35,468 bases of DNA from Desulfobulbaceae bacterium (GCA_003249645.1 QKIH01000058.1:1-35468), one strand, 5' to 3'. Positions 14,933 through 23,787 are shown, counted from the first letter of the stretch. Numbers and translations are program-made. The notes: generated from the sequence alone by a model not told the origin.

Positions 14933-16077
14933 AAACATCACTGACCGCTGAATGGCGGCATATAACAAGTGACAAGTGGCTTTTCTCTATGGTGACCTGG
15001 CTGCCGCCGCTGCTCTTTTTTCTGCTCTACTGCGTTTTTGCCCAGGGACTGCCGCGAGATCTGGCTATAGGTGTTGTTGACCTTGATCACAGCAGCATCT
15101 CACGAAGACTTATCAGAACCTATGATGCGAGCCCCTCTCTTGCCGTGACAGCGTCCTATTCCTCGCCGGCCGAAGGAACAGCCGCCATGCGGGATGCCAA
15201 AATCTACGGGCTTATTATAATTCCACCGAATACCGAAAAAGATATGACCCTCGGCGCAGGACCGGCTGTCGAAGCATATTATAACAGCCAATATCTTCTG
15301 ATCGGCAAAATGGTGAAATCCGCTATCGCTGCTGCACACTCCACAATTGCGGTTCAGATTGATGCCGTAAAAAACCTTACAACCGGCAGCATTGCTATGG
15401 AAAAAGCCGTATCAGAAGCGCTGCCGCTCTCTACCCAGATCACTTCTCTCTATAATATCGGTAAAAATTACGCCCAGTTCCTAGGCTCGGCAGTGCTGCC
15501 CGCCATGTGGCAGATATTGATTGTCATGACCACGGTATACAGTCTTGGCAAAGGCTTGCGTAAAACGAAGACAAAACCTGCCTCAGGTTTACCGGCAACA
15601 CTTTCTGAACTCGCCAATAAGCTCGCGCCATACACGCTCATTTTCTGGCTGCAAGGCATCCTTATGCTCATCGGCATGTTCATCCTGGCCGGCTGGCCGA
15701 TGCACGGCAGCCTGACAATACTAGTCTGTGCCCAGTTTCTAACCGTCTGTGCCTGCCAGATCATGGCCGCTCTCATAATGTATCTTATTCGCGACAGTGC
15801 CAGAGCATTGAGCTCAGCAGCTGCCTATGCCGCTCCCGGCCTTGCATTTATGGGTGTAACCTACCCGGTTACCGACATGATCTACCCGGCCAGGGTATGG
15901 CGAAGCCTGCTGCCGATGAGCCATTACATCGATATCCAGATCAGTCAGGCAAACTACGGGACCTCAATAGCCAACTCATTACCGCAATTTACTTACCTTC
16001 TTTTGTTTATGACTCCGCTCTTGCTTCTGCCGATCCTCGTAAAACGGGTTAAACGCCTGCAGGAGATAAGTGCATGA
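14929..16077 (+). CDS. ABC-2 type permease (first of two)
   Basis: The 382-residue protein has one N-terminal membrane helix (WLPPLLFFLLYCVFAQG), a periplasmic domain of about 150 residues with the typical VVDLDHSSISRRLIR and IPPNTEKDM stretches, and a C-terminal bundle of about five helices. This topology is that of ABC2_membrane_3 permeases such as YbhS/YbhR and YhhJ. It overlaps both neighbours by ATGA. In YbhFSR-type systems a separate ATPase energises two such permeases; none is encoded here. The substrate is unknown. Confidence 0.88.
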   Translation: MKTSLTAEWRHITSDKWLFSMVTWLPPLLFFLLYCVFAQGLPRDLAIGVVDLDHSSISRRLIRTYDASPSLAVTASYSSPAEGTAAMRDAKIYGLIIIPPNTEKDMTLGAGPAVEAYYNSQYLLIGKMVKSAIAAAHSTIAVQIDAVKNLTTGSIAMEKAVSEALPLSTQITSLYNIGKNYAQFLGSAVLPAMWQILIVMTTVYSLGKGLRKTKTKPASGLPATLSELANKLAPYTLIFWLQGILMLIGMFILAGWPMHGSLTILVCAQFLTVCACQIMAALIMYLIRDSARALSSAAAYAAPGLAFMGVTYPVTDMIYPARVWRSLLPMSHYIDIQISQANYGTSIANSLPQFTYLLLFMTPLLLLPILVKRVKRLQEISA

Positions 16078-17252
16078 GTACAGCTGAGCTTTTTCTTCGT
16101 GAAATTAAGGCAGTTTTTTCCAATCCTGCTCTGCTCTTAACGGTATTTGGCGGGGTACTGCTCTACTCAGTGCTCTATCCTCTGCCCTATGTCTCACAAA
16201 TACCAAGAGAACAGAAGGTGGTTGCCGTCAATCTCGATAACAGTCAGTTCAGCAGAACGATTATGCGCATGATTGATGCCACTCCACAGGTCAGTATTGT
16301 CGAGCAGGCCCATACCATCGAGGAAGGCAAACAGATACTGCTGAACAACAAGATGGCAGGCATGCTTGTCATCCCTGAAAATTTTTATCATGACCTGCTG
16401 CTCGGTAAAAGCCCAAGTCTCTCGTTTGCAGGAGACGCCAGCTATTTTCTGGTCTTCAGTACCGTTCTTGAAGGAATGGCAGGAGCCGGACAGACCCTGG
16501 CCGCAAAGGTCAAGGTGCAGCAGATGGTGATGTCCGGACAGGCTCTTCCACAGGCGACCATGCACTATACACCGATCAAATTGCGGCTCCATGCCTTGTT
16601 CAACGAGGCTGAAGGCTATGTGAATTATGTCATTCCTGCTATTTTTATCCTGATTCTTCACCAGACACTGTTCATGGGAATCGGGATACTGTGCGGCACC
16701 GAGATAGAAGAGCTTGAATCATCCGCAAATTCAGATAAGACGCCCTACTGGCTTAGTACTTCCAGTCTGAAACTTGTCCTTGTCCGGGCCTCAATCTTTG
16801 TTGTGATATACAGTCTGCTCGCTCTCTATTACTTCGGCACCTGTCTTGCTATGTATGATCTGCCGCGGCTTGCAACCCTTGAAGATTTAAGTCTCTTTGG
16901 TCTAATCTTTTTCTTTTCTGTGGCGTTTCTCGGGATTGCTGCAGGAGGCTTTTTTCAGAACAGGGAAACCGCTACGGTAATCGCCCTACTCACTTCGCTG
17001 GTGATCGTCTTTACCTGCGGCTTCATCTGGCCTGAATCCGCCATTCCGAAGCCTGTTGTCATGATCACAGATTTCATTCCTGCTGTTCCCGGCATTAAAG
17101 GCTTTATTCAACTGAATCAGATGGGCGCAGCAATCCAGCAGGTGCGGCCATTGATGGCACAGATAGCTGTTCTTGGCGGATTGTTTTTTATCCTGGCCAT
17201 ATTCAGCATGCACCGCCGCAAAATGCGATACTCCCGACAGAGTACTTTATAA
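16074..17252 (+). CDS. ABC-2 type permease (second of two)
   Basis: The 392-residue protein has the same layout as its neighbour: an N-terminal helix (ALLLTVFGGVLLYSVLYPL), a periplasmic domain with VVAVNLDNSQFSRTIMR and MLVIPENFYHDL, and a C-terminal group of about five helices. It is a diverged paralogue, so the two probably form a heterodimer. It begins in an ATGA overlap and ends 17 bases before the convergent HxlR gene, closing the operon. No ATP-binding motif (Walker A/B, LSGGQ) is present in either permease, so energy must come from an ATPase encoded elsewhere, or the pair works without one. Confidence 0.87.
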   Translation: MSTAELFLREIKAVFSNPALLLTVFGGVLLYSVLYPLPYVSQIPREQKVVAVNLDNSQFSRTIMRMIDATPQVSIVEQAHTIEEGKQILLNNKMAGMLVIPENFYHDLLLGKSPSLSFAGDASYFLVFSTVLEGMAGAGQTLAAKVKVQQMVMSGQALPQATMHYTPIKLRLHALFNEAEGYVNYVIPAIFILILHQTLFMGIGILCGTEIEELESSANSDKTPYWLSTSSLKLVLVRASIFVVIYSLLALYYFGTCLAMYDLPRLATLEDLSLFGLIFFFSVAFLGIAAGGFFQNRETATVIALLTSLVIVFTCGFIWPESAIPKPVVMITDFIPAVPGIKGFIQLNQMGAAIQQVRPLMAQIAVLGGLFFILAIFSMHRRKMRYSRQSTL

Positions 17253-17269
17253 TAAGCATGCTTTGCTTC

Positions 17270-17659
17270 CTAATTGCTGTCGTTTTTCTGCTGCTGCTCA
17301 ACGACCCGGTGCAGATTATCCTCAATCCATCCAGCAAGCTGGCTGACATGGTCTGCAACCTCCTCTCCCATTGCAGATAGCGAATACTCAACATGGGGAG
17401 GAACCACCGGATACGCTGTTCTTTCTATAAAACCGTCCCGGGTCAGTGCCTGCAGGCTCTGGGCCAGCATCTTTTCACTGACGCCATCAAGTTTTCGCCG
17501 CAGTTCACTGAACCGCATAACCCTGTTCTCTTTCAAGGCAATAAGAAGAAGTACTCCCCACTGGCTGCAGACATGTTTCAGCACCCCACGTGAAGGGCAG
17601 GGGCCGGCAAAGACATTACCCTGGACAGGTCGATTATGAAGTGATGCTTGATCGTTCAC
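17270..17659 (-). CDS. HxlR-family transcriptional regulator (QorR/YtfH-like)
   Basis: The 129-residue protein is a winged-helix regulator of the HxlR family. It has the family's N-terminal cysteine context (GPCPSRGVLKHVCSQWG), the recognition-helix region FSELRRKLDGVSEKMLAQSL, and the wing GFIERTAYPVVPPHVEYSL. In QorR and HypR relatives, oxidation or alkylation of the N-terminal cysteine releases DNA; the cysteine is present here, with a second at the KHVC position. It starts with GTG, has no ATG alternative of sensible length, and is divergent from the quinone-reductase gene, the arrangement of E. coli ytfH/ytfG. It most likely represses that gene and itself through the repeats at 17678-17707. 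Confidence 0.88.
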   Translation of the reverse strand: MNDQASLHNRPVQGNVFAGPCPSRGVLKHVCSQWGVLLLIALKENRVMRFSELRRKLDGVSEKMLAQSLQALTRDGFIERTAYPVVPPHVEYSLSAMGEEVADHVSQLAGWIEDNLHRVVEQQQKNDSN

Positions 17660-17677
17660 GATTTTCTTTTTTTTTTA

Positions 17678-17707
17678 TACTTACTTTTTAGTGCGTACTT
17701 ACTAAAA
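17678..17707. promoter_or_regulatory. Probable HxlR operator between divergent genes
   Basis: TACTTACT occurs twice (17678-17685 and 17696-17703), 18 bases apart. Overlapping them is an inverted repeat TTTTAGT (17686-17692) / ACTAAAA (17701-17707). It lies 19 bases upstream of the regulator's GTG and about 75 bases before the quinone-reductase start. The repeat layout suits a dimeric winged-helix regulator. Confidence 0.6.
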
Positions 17708-17780
17708 TACAGTATGGCATTTATAGTCTTTCTGCAAGAGAAACAAAACCACAAACAAACTCTCATCAGGAGGATACACC

Positions 17781-18638
17781 ATGATTGCAGTAACAGGAGC
17801 ATCAGGCCAACTCGGACGCCTCGTCATTGAAAGCCTAAAAAGCAAAACAGCACCATCAGAGATTATCGCTATTGTGCGTAATCCCGAAAAAATAGCCGAC
17901 TATTCCGAAGCTGGAATAACCGTGCGTAAAGCGGACTATACCGATGCCTTAGTCTGGCCGGAGGTCCTACAGGGAGTGGACAAGCTGCTGCTCATTTCCT
18001 CAAGTGAAGTAGGTAAAAGGGCACCGCAGCATGCCAATGTTATCGCTGGAGCCCAAAAGGCAGGAGTAAAGCTTATCGCCTACACCAGCATCCTGCATGC
18101 TGACACCAGCCCGCTACCGCTTCGTCTCGAACACCTAGAAACAGAAAAGATGCTGAAAGATTCAGGTATCCCGTACGTACTGCTGCGAAACGGCTGGTAT
18201 ACTGAAAACTATGCGGCAAGCATTCCGTCGGCACTTGAACACGGGGCCTTGTTTGGTGCAGCGGAAAATGGGCGCATCTCATCTGCTGCCAGGGCCGATT
18301 ACGCTGCAGCTGCAGCGGAGGTACTGACAGCACAAGATCAGGCAGGCAAGATCTATGAACTGGCTGGAGACACGAACTATACTCTCGCTGAGTTTGCCGG
18401 CGAAATTGCAAAACAATCCGGTAAAGAGATAAGCTACACCAATATGGGTAAGGATGAGTATATGAGTCTGCTGGTTCAGGTTGGCCTTCCCGAACCTGTT
18501 GCCCAGCTTCTGGCAGAATCTGATAACGGTGCAGCCCGAGGAGGCCTGTTCGATGATTCGAAAACCCTGAGCAGGCTCATCGGCCGCCCGACAACACCGG
18601 CATCGGCTACTATCGATGAATGGCTGAAGAACAGCTGA
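17781..18638 (+). CDS. NmrA-like NAD(P)H:quinone oxidoreductase (QorB/YtfG-like)
   Basis: The 285-residue protein is an atypical short-chain dehydrogenase. It starts MIAVTGASGQLGRLVIESL with the NAD(P)-binding GASGQLG loop at residues 6-12, followed by IVRNPEKI, VDKLLLISS, LIAYTSILHAD, the substrate-side LRNGWYTENY, and IYELAGDTNYTLAEFA. This is the pattern of E. coli QorB (YtfG), which reduces quinones with NADPH. An AGGAGG ribosome-binding site precedes the ATG. The divergent HxlR gene supports the same regulatory pair as in E. coli, probably responding to quinone or electrophile stress. A hairpin follows the stop codon. Confidence 0.9.
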   Translation: MIAVTGASGQLGRLVIESLKSKTAPSEIIAIVRNPEKIADYSEAGITVRKADYTDALVWPEVLQGVDKLLLISSSEVGKRAPQHANVIAGAQKAGVKLIAYTSILHADTSPLPLRLEHLETEKMLKDSGIPYVLLRNGWYTENYAASIPSALEHGALFGAAENGRISSAARADYAAAAAEVLTAQDQAGKIYELAGDTNYTLAEFAGEIAKQSGKEISYTNMGKDEYMSLLVQVGLPEPVAQLLAESDNGAARGGLFDDSKTLSRLIGRPTTPASATIDEWLKNS

Positions 18639-18648
18639 CAATACCAAT

Positions 18649-18679
18649 CTGGTGAAACAGGATGCATCTGTTTCACCAG
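18649..18679. terminator. Hairpin between convergent genes
   Basis: A perfect 12-bp stem (CTGGTGAAACAG with CTGTTTCACCAG, 7-base loop) lies 10 bases after the quinone-reductase stop and 9 bases from the ybaK stop. Neither strand has a U-run, so it is a non-canonical bidirectional terminator or RNA-stabilising hairpin. Confidence 0.6.
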
Positions 18680-18688
18680 GCTTCCAAT

Positions 18689-19162
18689 TCAGTCCTTTTC
18701 GGTCACAGTCACCCTGCTGCCAAGTGTAATCGACTCAAGCAGATCGGGTGAAACGGGAACACCGGTTCCGTCCGTTCCTGCCGCAGGATAGACAAGAGGA
18801 TAATCAAAAAGAGAGGTATCGATAAGAATCTGAACTGCTGTATCCTGAATACCAAACGGACACACGCCTCCAGGCAGAAAACCGGTGGCAGAGCGGGTTT
18901 CTTCCGCTGTGGCCATGCTGTGCTTTACCCCAGTGAGGCGTTTAAGCATACCGCTTTTTATTTTCACATCGCCTGCGGCCACAACAAGCCTGAAGCAATC
19001 ATCCTTGCCTTTAAACAGAATAGATTTGGCAATCTGGCCCTCGGGAACCCCGATTTTCTCTGCCGCGGCTTTGACCGTCGGTGTCGAACCCGGCTCAAAT
19101 TCCAAAGCCTCAAGCCCATTATTATGTAAAAAATCCCTCACTTTTACTGGAATATTACTCAT
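18689..19162 (-). CDS. ybaK: YbaK/EbsC-family aminoacyl-tRNA deacylase
   Basis: The 157-residue protein belongs to the YbaK/ProX editing superfamily, which removes mischarged amino acids from tRNA. Visible motifs are VKAAAEKIGVPEGQIAKSIL with the conserved lysine, FRLVVAAGDVKI, and the substrate-pocket ATGFLPGGVCPFG. The length is typical of the free-standing form. The ATG has a GAGAG ribosome-binding site 8 bases upstream. It appears monocistronic, convergent with the quinone-reductase gene. Which tRNA it edits (Cys-tRNAPro in E. coli YbaK) cannot be decided from sequence. Confidence 0.9.
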   Translation of the reverse strand: MSNIPVKVRDFLHNNGLEALEFEPGSTPTVKAAAEKIGVPEGQIAKSILFKGKDDCFRLVVAAGDVKIKSGMLKRLTGVKHSMATAEETRSATGFLPGGVCPFGIQDTAVQILIDTSLFDYPLVYPAAGTDGTGVPVSPDLLESITLGSRVTVTEKD

Positions 19163-19421
19163 AGAAACACTCTCTTTTTCAATTCTTTCGTATCTGTCTT
19201 CCTTCTATCTGCTATGAAGAAGCCCTTCAAACAACTCAACAAAAATGCAGAATTTCATACCGATACTAAAAAAAAGATATCCATAATTCAACGAAGGAAT
19301 TATAATCCCGCCCGCCGAATCGCAGCTACACCAAACAACAACCATATCATATTAATATTATTGAGTTAATATAAAACATATTTTTTTTAGATTATCAGAG
19401 GGCCATTAACGCTTAAACAAT

Positions 19422-19772
19422 ATGAAGCCGGTCGTCAGTACTGTCTTACTGCTCATCTGCAGCAATATATTCATGACCTTTGCCTGGTATGGGCATCTCA
19501 AACAATTAAACAATAAAATCTGGATAGTAGCCGCCTTATTGAGCTGGGGAGTGGCCCTGTTTGAATATCTTCTGCAGGTTCCGGCAAACCGAATCGGTTA
19601 TACAGTATTGAACGTCGGGGAACTGAAGGTCATTCAGGAAGTAATTACCCTTTCTATCTTTGTGCCGTTTTCTTTCTTCTATCTCAAAGAACCCTTGAAA
19701 CTCGATTATCTCTGGGCAGGGGTGTGTCTTGTAGGAGCGGTGTTCTTTATGTTCCGCGGCCGTTTTGCGTAA
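19422..19772 (+). CDS. DMT-superfamily small membrane protein (DUF486)
   Basis: The 116-residue protein has four membrane helices, at about residues 5-22, 33-50, 73-90 and 95-112. The short loops carry the family pattern FMTFAWYGHLK, FEYLLQVPANRIGY and LKVIQEVITL of DUF486. These proteins have the size and fold of small multidrug-resistance-like transporters, but their substrate is not established. The 260 bases upstream are A/T-rich and should contain its promoter. The YkgJ-type gene begins 18 bases later, so the two are probably co-transcribed. Confidence 0.88.
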   Translation: MKPVVSTVLLLICSNIFMTFAWYGHLKQLNNKIWIVAALLSWGVALFEYLLQVPANRIGYTVLNVGELKVIQEVITLSIFVPFSFFYLKEPLKLDYLWAGVCLVGAVFFMFRGRFA

Positions 19773-19790
19773 TTAACAAGAGGGTAAATC

Positions 19791-20450
19791 ATGCTGACTG
19801 ATCTTGAAAAACAGGTAATGGAAATATATCAGCTTCTTGATGAAGAAGTGGCAGCCTTTGCAGACAGAACGAAACTCGCCTGCCCGCAGGGTTGCGGAGA
19901 ATGCTGTAACTCCCAGAAGGTTGAAGCGACTGTGCTGGAATGCATTCCCATGGCATTTGAACTTTTTAGAAGCAACCAGGCGGAACTGCTGCTCAAACGG
20001 CTTGAACGTGACAGCAAGGAAAAACAGTGTATTCTTTTTCGTCCCGATTTTATTGAAAAAGGCCAATGGGGCTGCACCCAGTATAAACACAGGGCTCTCA
20101 TCTGCCGTCTCTTCGGTTTTGCCGGAAACCGTGACAGATCTGGAAATCTCATACTTGCCATGTGCAGGATCATGAAGCCGGGACGGGAGGATTTTAATCA
20201 TGATCTTACCGACGAAAGCTCTCCTATGCCCCTTTTTACCGATGCCGGAATGCGAATAACATCCCTGCATCCATCATTAGGTTCACAACGCTTACCCATT
20301 AATCAGGCTTTGATGCAGACGCTTTACAAGGTTGGCATGTACCTTGATATGACGGCACCTGAAAATCCCATTGATAAAGCAGACCCCGAGCTTCCGCCAG
20401 ACACACCGGTATTCCCGCTCGGAACATCTAGAAGAAGACGGGCAGCGTAA
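19791..20450 (+). CDS. YkgJ-type cysteine-cluster protein
   Basis: The 219-residue cytoplasmic protein has a cysteine cluster CPQGCGECC at about residues 31-39, then a separated cysteine pattern (KQCILF, GCTQY, ICRLFGF, AMCRI). This is the CxxxCxxC arrangement of the YkgJ/UPF0153 family, proposed to chelate zinc or iron. The motif QYKHRALICRLFGF is typical. Function is not established. It has a good AGAGGG ribosome-binding site and follows the DUF486 gene closely. It ends 11 bases from the convergent phosphatase gene. Confidence 0.88.
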   Translation: MLTDLEKQVMEIYQLLDEEVAAFADRTKLACPQGCGECCNSQKVEATVLECIPMAFELFRSNQAELLLKRLERDSKEKQCILFRPDFIEKGQWGCTQYKHRALICRLFGFAGNRDRSGNLILAMCRIMKPGREDFNHDLTDESSPMPLFTDAGMRITSLHPSLGSQRLPINQALMQTLYKVGMYLDMTAPENPIDKADPELPPDTPVFPLGTSRRRRAA

Positions 20451-20461
20451 AACAAAGAATC

Positions 20462-22273
20462 TTAGAACAGTTTTATAAGGGCAAGGGTAACATCATCCTG
20501 CAGGGAACTACTTCCACGAAACTCTTCAATAGATGCGACAATGTGTTTCAATATGCTTTCTGAAGATAAGTGGTGATTTGCGGCAAGTGCATTTTTCAGG
20601 CGCTCTTTTCCAAAACATTCGCCAGACTCATTTTCCACCTCCCAGGCCCCATCACTGCCGATGAGGATATAATGTGGCTGATTTGGCAAACGTATTTCGT
20701 TTTCTTCGTACATCCATTGCGGATCAATCCCCAGCGCGACGCCTTTCCCCTTGGCTTCTGAAAATGCATTGGTAGATGGGCAGTAGATAATCGCCGGATC
20801 ATGGCCTGCCCGAACCCATTTCAGAACTCTGTTTTCCGTATCGACTTCTAAAAAATAGAGCGTTACGAAGTTATTCGACTCTTCTGTATCGAGACAGAGC
20901 AACCTGTTTACATCAGTAATTATTTCCGCCAGTGTTCCTGGTTGCGACGTCCTTCCCCTGACGAGCGAACGAACCGTGGCCATGAGGAGTGCAGCGCCGA
21001 CACCATGCCCGACAACATCTCCAAGGACAACAAAAAGTCTTTCTTTGGATACTGGTGACGGGAAATAATCATAATAATCCCCGCCTGTTTCATCACAATA
21101 CAAGCTCAGTCCGCTGACCTCAACACCACCTTCCTTATAGATCTTTCCCGGAAGAAGATTTTGCTGTACTTCCCGTGCAACATTCATTGCTTCCTGCAAA
21201 CTCGCACCTTTTTGAAGCTGCCTGCTCATGGCATTGAAATTTCTAGTCAACTCTCCAACCTCATCGCGGCTTCTGTTCTGGATTGGCTCACCAAAATTTC
21301 CTGCAGCCAGATTATTTGCTGCCTCAGAGACCAGCCTGATGGCTCTGGTTGTTCGGCTGGTTGCAACTCGAATAATGAACAAGGCCAGCAGAATACCGAC
21401 AGTACCGATAAGAAAATAGATTGATCTGAAGGTGATTATCGGTTTTAGCACCTTTTCACCAGGGGCGATAACGACAAACGTCCATGGCGCCTCTGTTAAT
21501 CGGTAAAAGCCGCTCACTTCCTTTGGCGGCACCCCTGAACCAAAAACGGTTCCGTAAGCTTTAGCCTGCATTGCCGCAAGTGTTCTTTTCTCAAGATCAT
21601 TCAGCGCACCAAATTTACGTCCGTTCTGTCCAGAATGCTGCTCATCAAAGGTGAGGGTACTCGATAAAACTGTTCCATCGTGCCCAACGATATAAGCTTT
21701 GTAACTTTTCCACCAGGAAGACTGCACCACCTGATCAATAAGATCATAAAAAGAAATAACAACTTCAATATGACCCAATCGTTTGTCGTCATTGTCCTTG
21801 AAATATGTTGTGAGACTTACCGTTTCATTTTTGAATTCAGTGTCATATTGGGGTGCTGTAACTTCAAGATTTTCGAAATGATGATACCTCAAGCCCATCA
21901 TTCCGCTGTGTTTCCCTGCTTGAAAGCGGTTGAAAACCGTATTATCTCCATACCATTCCTGCTTTACCTGAACAACGCCATCCAATGAACGCAACTGTTT
22001 GATTATTATATCATTTGTTCGAAGGTCTAATTCTGAACTTGACTCCTGCTGTAGAAATTGCAGCAGCTCTTTCGGCCGCATTAAGCGCATATCAACGACA
22101 TGGGCAGAACTTTGCAGTTTTGATACCGCGATCTCATCCCATTGATTTATAAGCGTTGTCCTGACCAGAGAAAGACCAAACAAACCCATGCCAGAGAGAA
22201 TGATGAAGGTTGGCAAAATGATAAAGAGGATATTTTTCTGCTGCAGACCAAAACGGGTAAAAGGATATTTCAT
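20462..22273 (-). CDS. Membrane-anchored sensor PP2C-type (SpoIIE) serine/threonine phosphatase
   Basis: The 603-residue protein has a membrane helix at about 14-38, an extracytoplasmic Cache-like sensor domain (about 40-280), a second helix at about 283-303, a HAMP linker (about 304-356, with LAAGNFGEPIQNRSRDEVGE), and a SpoIIE/RsbU phosphatase domain (about 370-603). The metal-binding aspartates are visible in ETGGDYYDYF and VLGDVVGHGVGAALLMA. Such proteins sense an external signal and dephosphorylate an anti-sigma-factor antagonist (STAS protein) or similar target. No STAS or anti-sigma kinase gene is next to it, so the target is probably encoded elsewhere. It is divergent from the RMD1-like gene. 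Confidence 0.92.
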   Translation of the reverse strand: MKYPFTRFGLQQKNILFIILPTFIILSGMGLFGLSLVRTTLINQWDEIAVSKLQSSAHVVDMRLMRPKELLQFLQQESSSELDLRTNDIIIKQLRSLDGVVQVKQEWYGDNTVFNRFQAGKHSGMMGLRYHHFENLEVTAPQYDTEFKNETVSLTTYFKDNDDKRLGHIEVVISFYDLIDQVVQSSWWKSYKAYIVGHDGTVLSSTLTFDEQHSGQNGRKFGALNDLEKRTLAAMQAKAYGTVFGSGVPPKEVSGFYRLTEAPWTFVVIAPGEKVLKPIITFRSIYFLIGTVGILLALFIIRVATSRTTRAIRLVSEAANNLAAGNFGEPIQNRSRDEVGELTRNFNAMSRQLQKGASLQEAMNVAREVQQNLLPGKIYKEGGVEVSGLSLYCDETGGDYYDYFPSPVSKERLFVVLGDVVGHGVGAALLMATVRSLVRGRTSQPGTLAEIITDVNRLLCLDTEESNNFVTLYFLEVDTENRVLKWVRAGHDPAIIYCPSTNAFSEAKGKGVALGIDPQWMYEENEIRLPNQPHYILIGSDGAWEVENESGECFGKERLKNALAANHHLSSESILKHIVASIEEFRGSSSLQDDVTLALIKLF

Positions 22274-22484
22274 TTCAAATCCATTCGATGTTGCCTTCCT
22301 GCCGAATCCTTACTGTGAAACACAGCCTTCAGCATGACCAATCTTATTGTATCACAACTTCTCTATTTTTATCTATCGCACCGATAATTTTCCAAATAAA
22401 ATGATGATCCGTAACTCCTAAATTCGATTCTAAACAACGATGTTTCACCTTGCAGGAATTAACGAAAATCTGTAGCATTTTACT

Positions 22485-23273
22485 ATGGAACTGCCGAAAA
22501 CTTTTGATATCCGGGGCGTGCAGATTGCTAGACGTATTCAGGTACGCAAGTTCGGAACTGATGCAGCCTTTGCTGTCTCACCTCTCGTTTTCGAGCAGGG
22601 TGACGGACTTGTAGCATTATTCCGATACGGAGTTGTGGTTTTCATCAATGTTCCCGTTCTTGAACAACAGCGTATTATTGATAAGACCTTAACCGATTAC
22701 CTCACAGAACCGATCGAACAGGGAGAAGAAGAAATCGTCGCCGTAATGGTCCTGCCAGGACAGGATGAACGGGTACACGACCAGCGTATTCATCTTCGCG
22801 ATGCTTCCACCCCCAGAATACAGATTGTTGCCGAAGTCATCGCACGCTCTGTACTGCTTGCAGGATATGAGGCACGTATTAATCGCTCTTTTGATATGAT
22901 CGAACCATTTGCCGATAATCTGGCAAAACAGCGCAGAGGCCCAAGAACCGGAAAAAAACTCCTTCAGACCATTGGGACTGCCCTGGTCTGTGAACATGAC
23001 ATGGTCGGCCGGGCTGCGGTTACTGAAAAACCAGACCTGCTCTGGGAACATGTTGAACTCGAAGGTCTCTATCTTCTTCTTGAAGATGAGTTTGAACTTC
23101 AGGAAAGAGACTCCGCTCTGGTTCGAAAACTTGATCTGCTCTCCCGAACGGCCCAGACATCTCTTGAATTGCTTCATACCAGTCGCAGTCTGCGTGTAGA
23201 ATGGTATATCGTCATTCTCATTGTCGTTGAAATCCTGCTCACTCTCTTCGATCTATTCATCCGAAATCACTGA
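22485..23273 (+). CDS. RMD1/YagE family (DUF155) protein
   Basis: The 262-residue protein shows the DUF155 pattern: an N-terminal domain with LVALFRYGVVVFINV, a central VVAEVIARSVLLAGYEARI, EPDLLWEH-like PDLLWEHVELEGLY, the amphipathic EDEFELQERDSALVRKL, and a C-terminal membrane helix (WYIVILIVVEILLTLFDLF) ending just before the C-terminus. In yeast RMD1 proteins are needed for meiotic nuclear division and relatives act in mitochondrial translation; the bacterial role is unknown. The tail-anchored topology is seen directly. No strong ribosome-binding site precedes the ATG. It is followed by a convergent pair of genes. Confidence 0.87.
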   Translation: MELPKTFDIRGVQIARRIQVRKFGTDAAFAVSPLVFEQGDGLVALFRYGVVVFINVPVLEQQRIIDKTLTDYLTEPIEQGEEEIVAVMVLPGQDERVHDQRIHLRDASTPRIQIVAEVIARSVLLAGYEARINRSFDMIEPFADNLAKQRRGPRTGKKLLQTIGTALVCEHDMVGRAAVTEKPDLLWEHVELEGLYLLLEDEFELQERDSALVRKLDLLSRTAQTSLELLHTSRSLRVEWYIVILIVVEILLTLFDLFIRNH

Positions 23274-23292
23274 TAATTAATCCTTGTTAATG

Positions 23293-23787
23293 TTATATAA
23301 AACCGTGAAGCCTGCGTATCCTGTTAATTCTCCGGCTGAGCTTTTTCGTGTTTCTAAAAAAATATTCCTCCACCTCTATTTTCAATCCATCCTCCTTGCT
23401 AAATACATGCTGCAGGGCATAGAGGCGCCCGTTACCCTCAAACGTAACCAGCTCGCCATCGATTGTTCGAACACATTTTATAGCAGAGACTGAAGGAATA
23501 TATTCAATCAGCACATCACCGGTTAGCTCTTTTGCTGCGAGGATCTTTTCTTTATGCTGATTAAGCATCGCAATACGTTGCTGGGTGGAAGTCATTGCAT
23601 TGTCGCGATCAATGGGGTGAACAGGATAGAGAGCAAAAAGATCTGCCATGCACAGAGATGAATGGAGTCGTTTGCGGTGAATATCCATGACAAGCTTTGC
23701 AAGCAGAGCATCCTTCTCATCCATCTGTGAAAGCTCACTTCTCTTTCCCCAGAGATAGCTAAGAATTTTTTTCACTGAAACACTCAT
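23293..23787 (-). CDS. Uncharacterised protein downstream of PLA2-like gene
   Basis: I do not recognise this 164-residue protein. It has no signal peptide or membrane helix, is charged, and contains a ParB/Srx-like stretch: LFALYPVHPIDRDNAMTSTQ, then MLNQHKEKILAAKELTG, VLIEYIPSVSAIKCVRTIDG and LVTFEGNGRLYALQHVF. The GNGR segment is reminiscent of ParB-type nucleotide-binding domains, but the match is too weak to assign. Its ATG overlaps the end of the PLA2-like gene by four bases, so the two are translationally coupled. That coupling makes it a candidate partner, for example an immunity or regulatory protein (inference). Confidence 0.7.
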   Translation of the reverse strand: MSVSVKKILSYLWGKRSELSQMDEKDALLAKLVMDIHRKRLHSSLCMADLFALYPVHPIDRDNAMTSTQQRIAMLNQHKEKILAAKELTGDVLIEYIPSVSAIKCVRTIDGELVTFEGNGRLYALQHVFSKEDGLKIEVEEYFFRNTKKLSRRINRIRRLHGFI

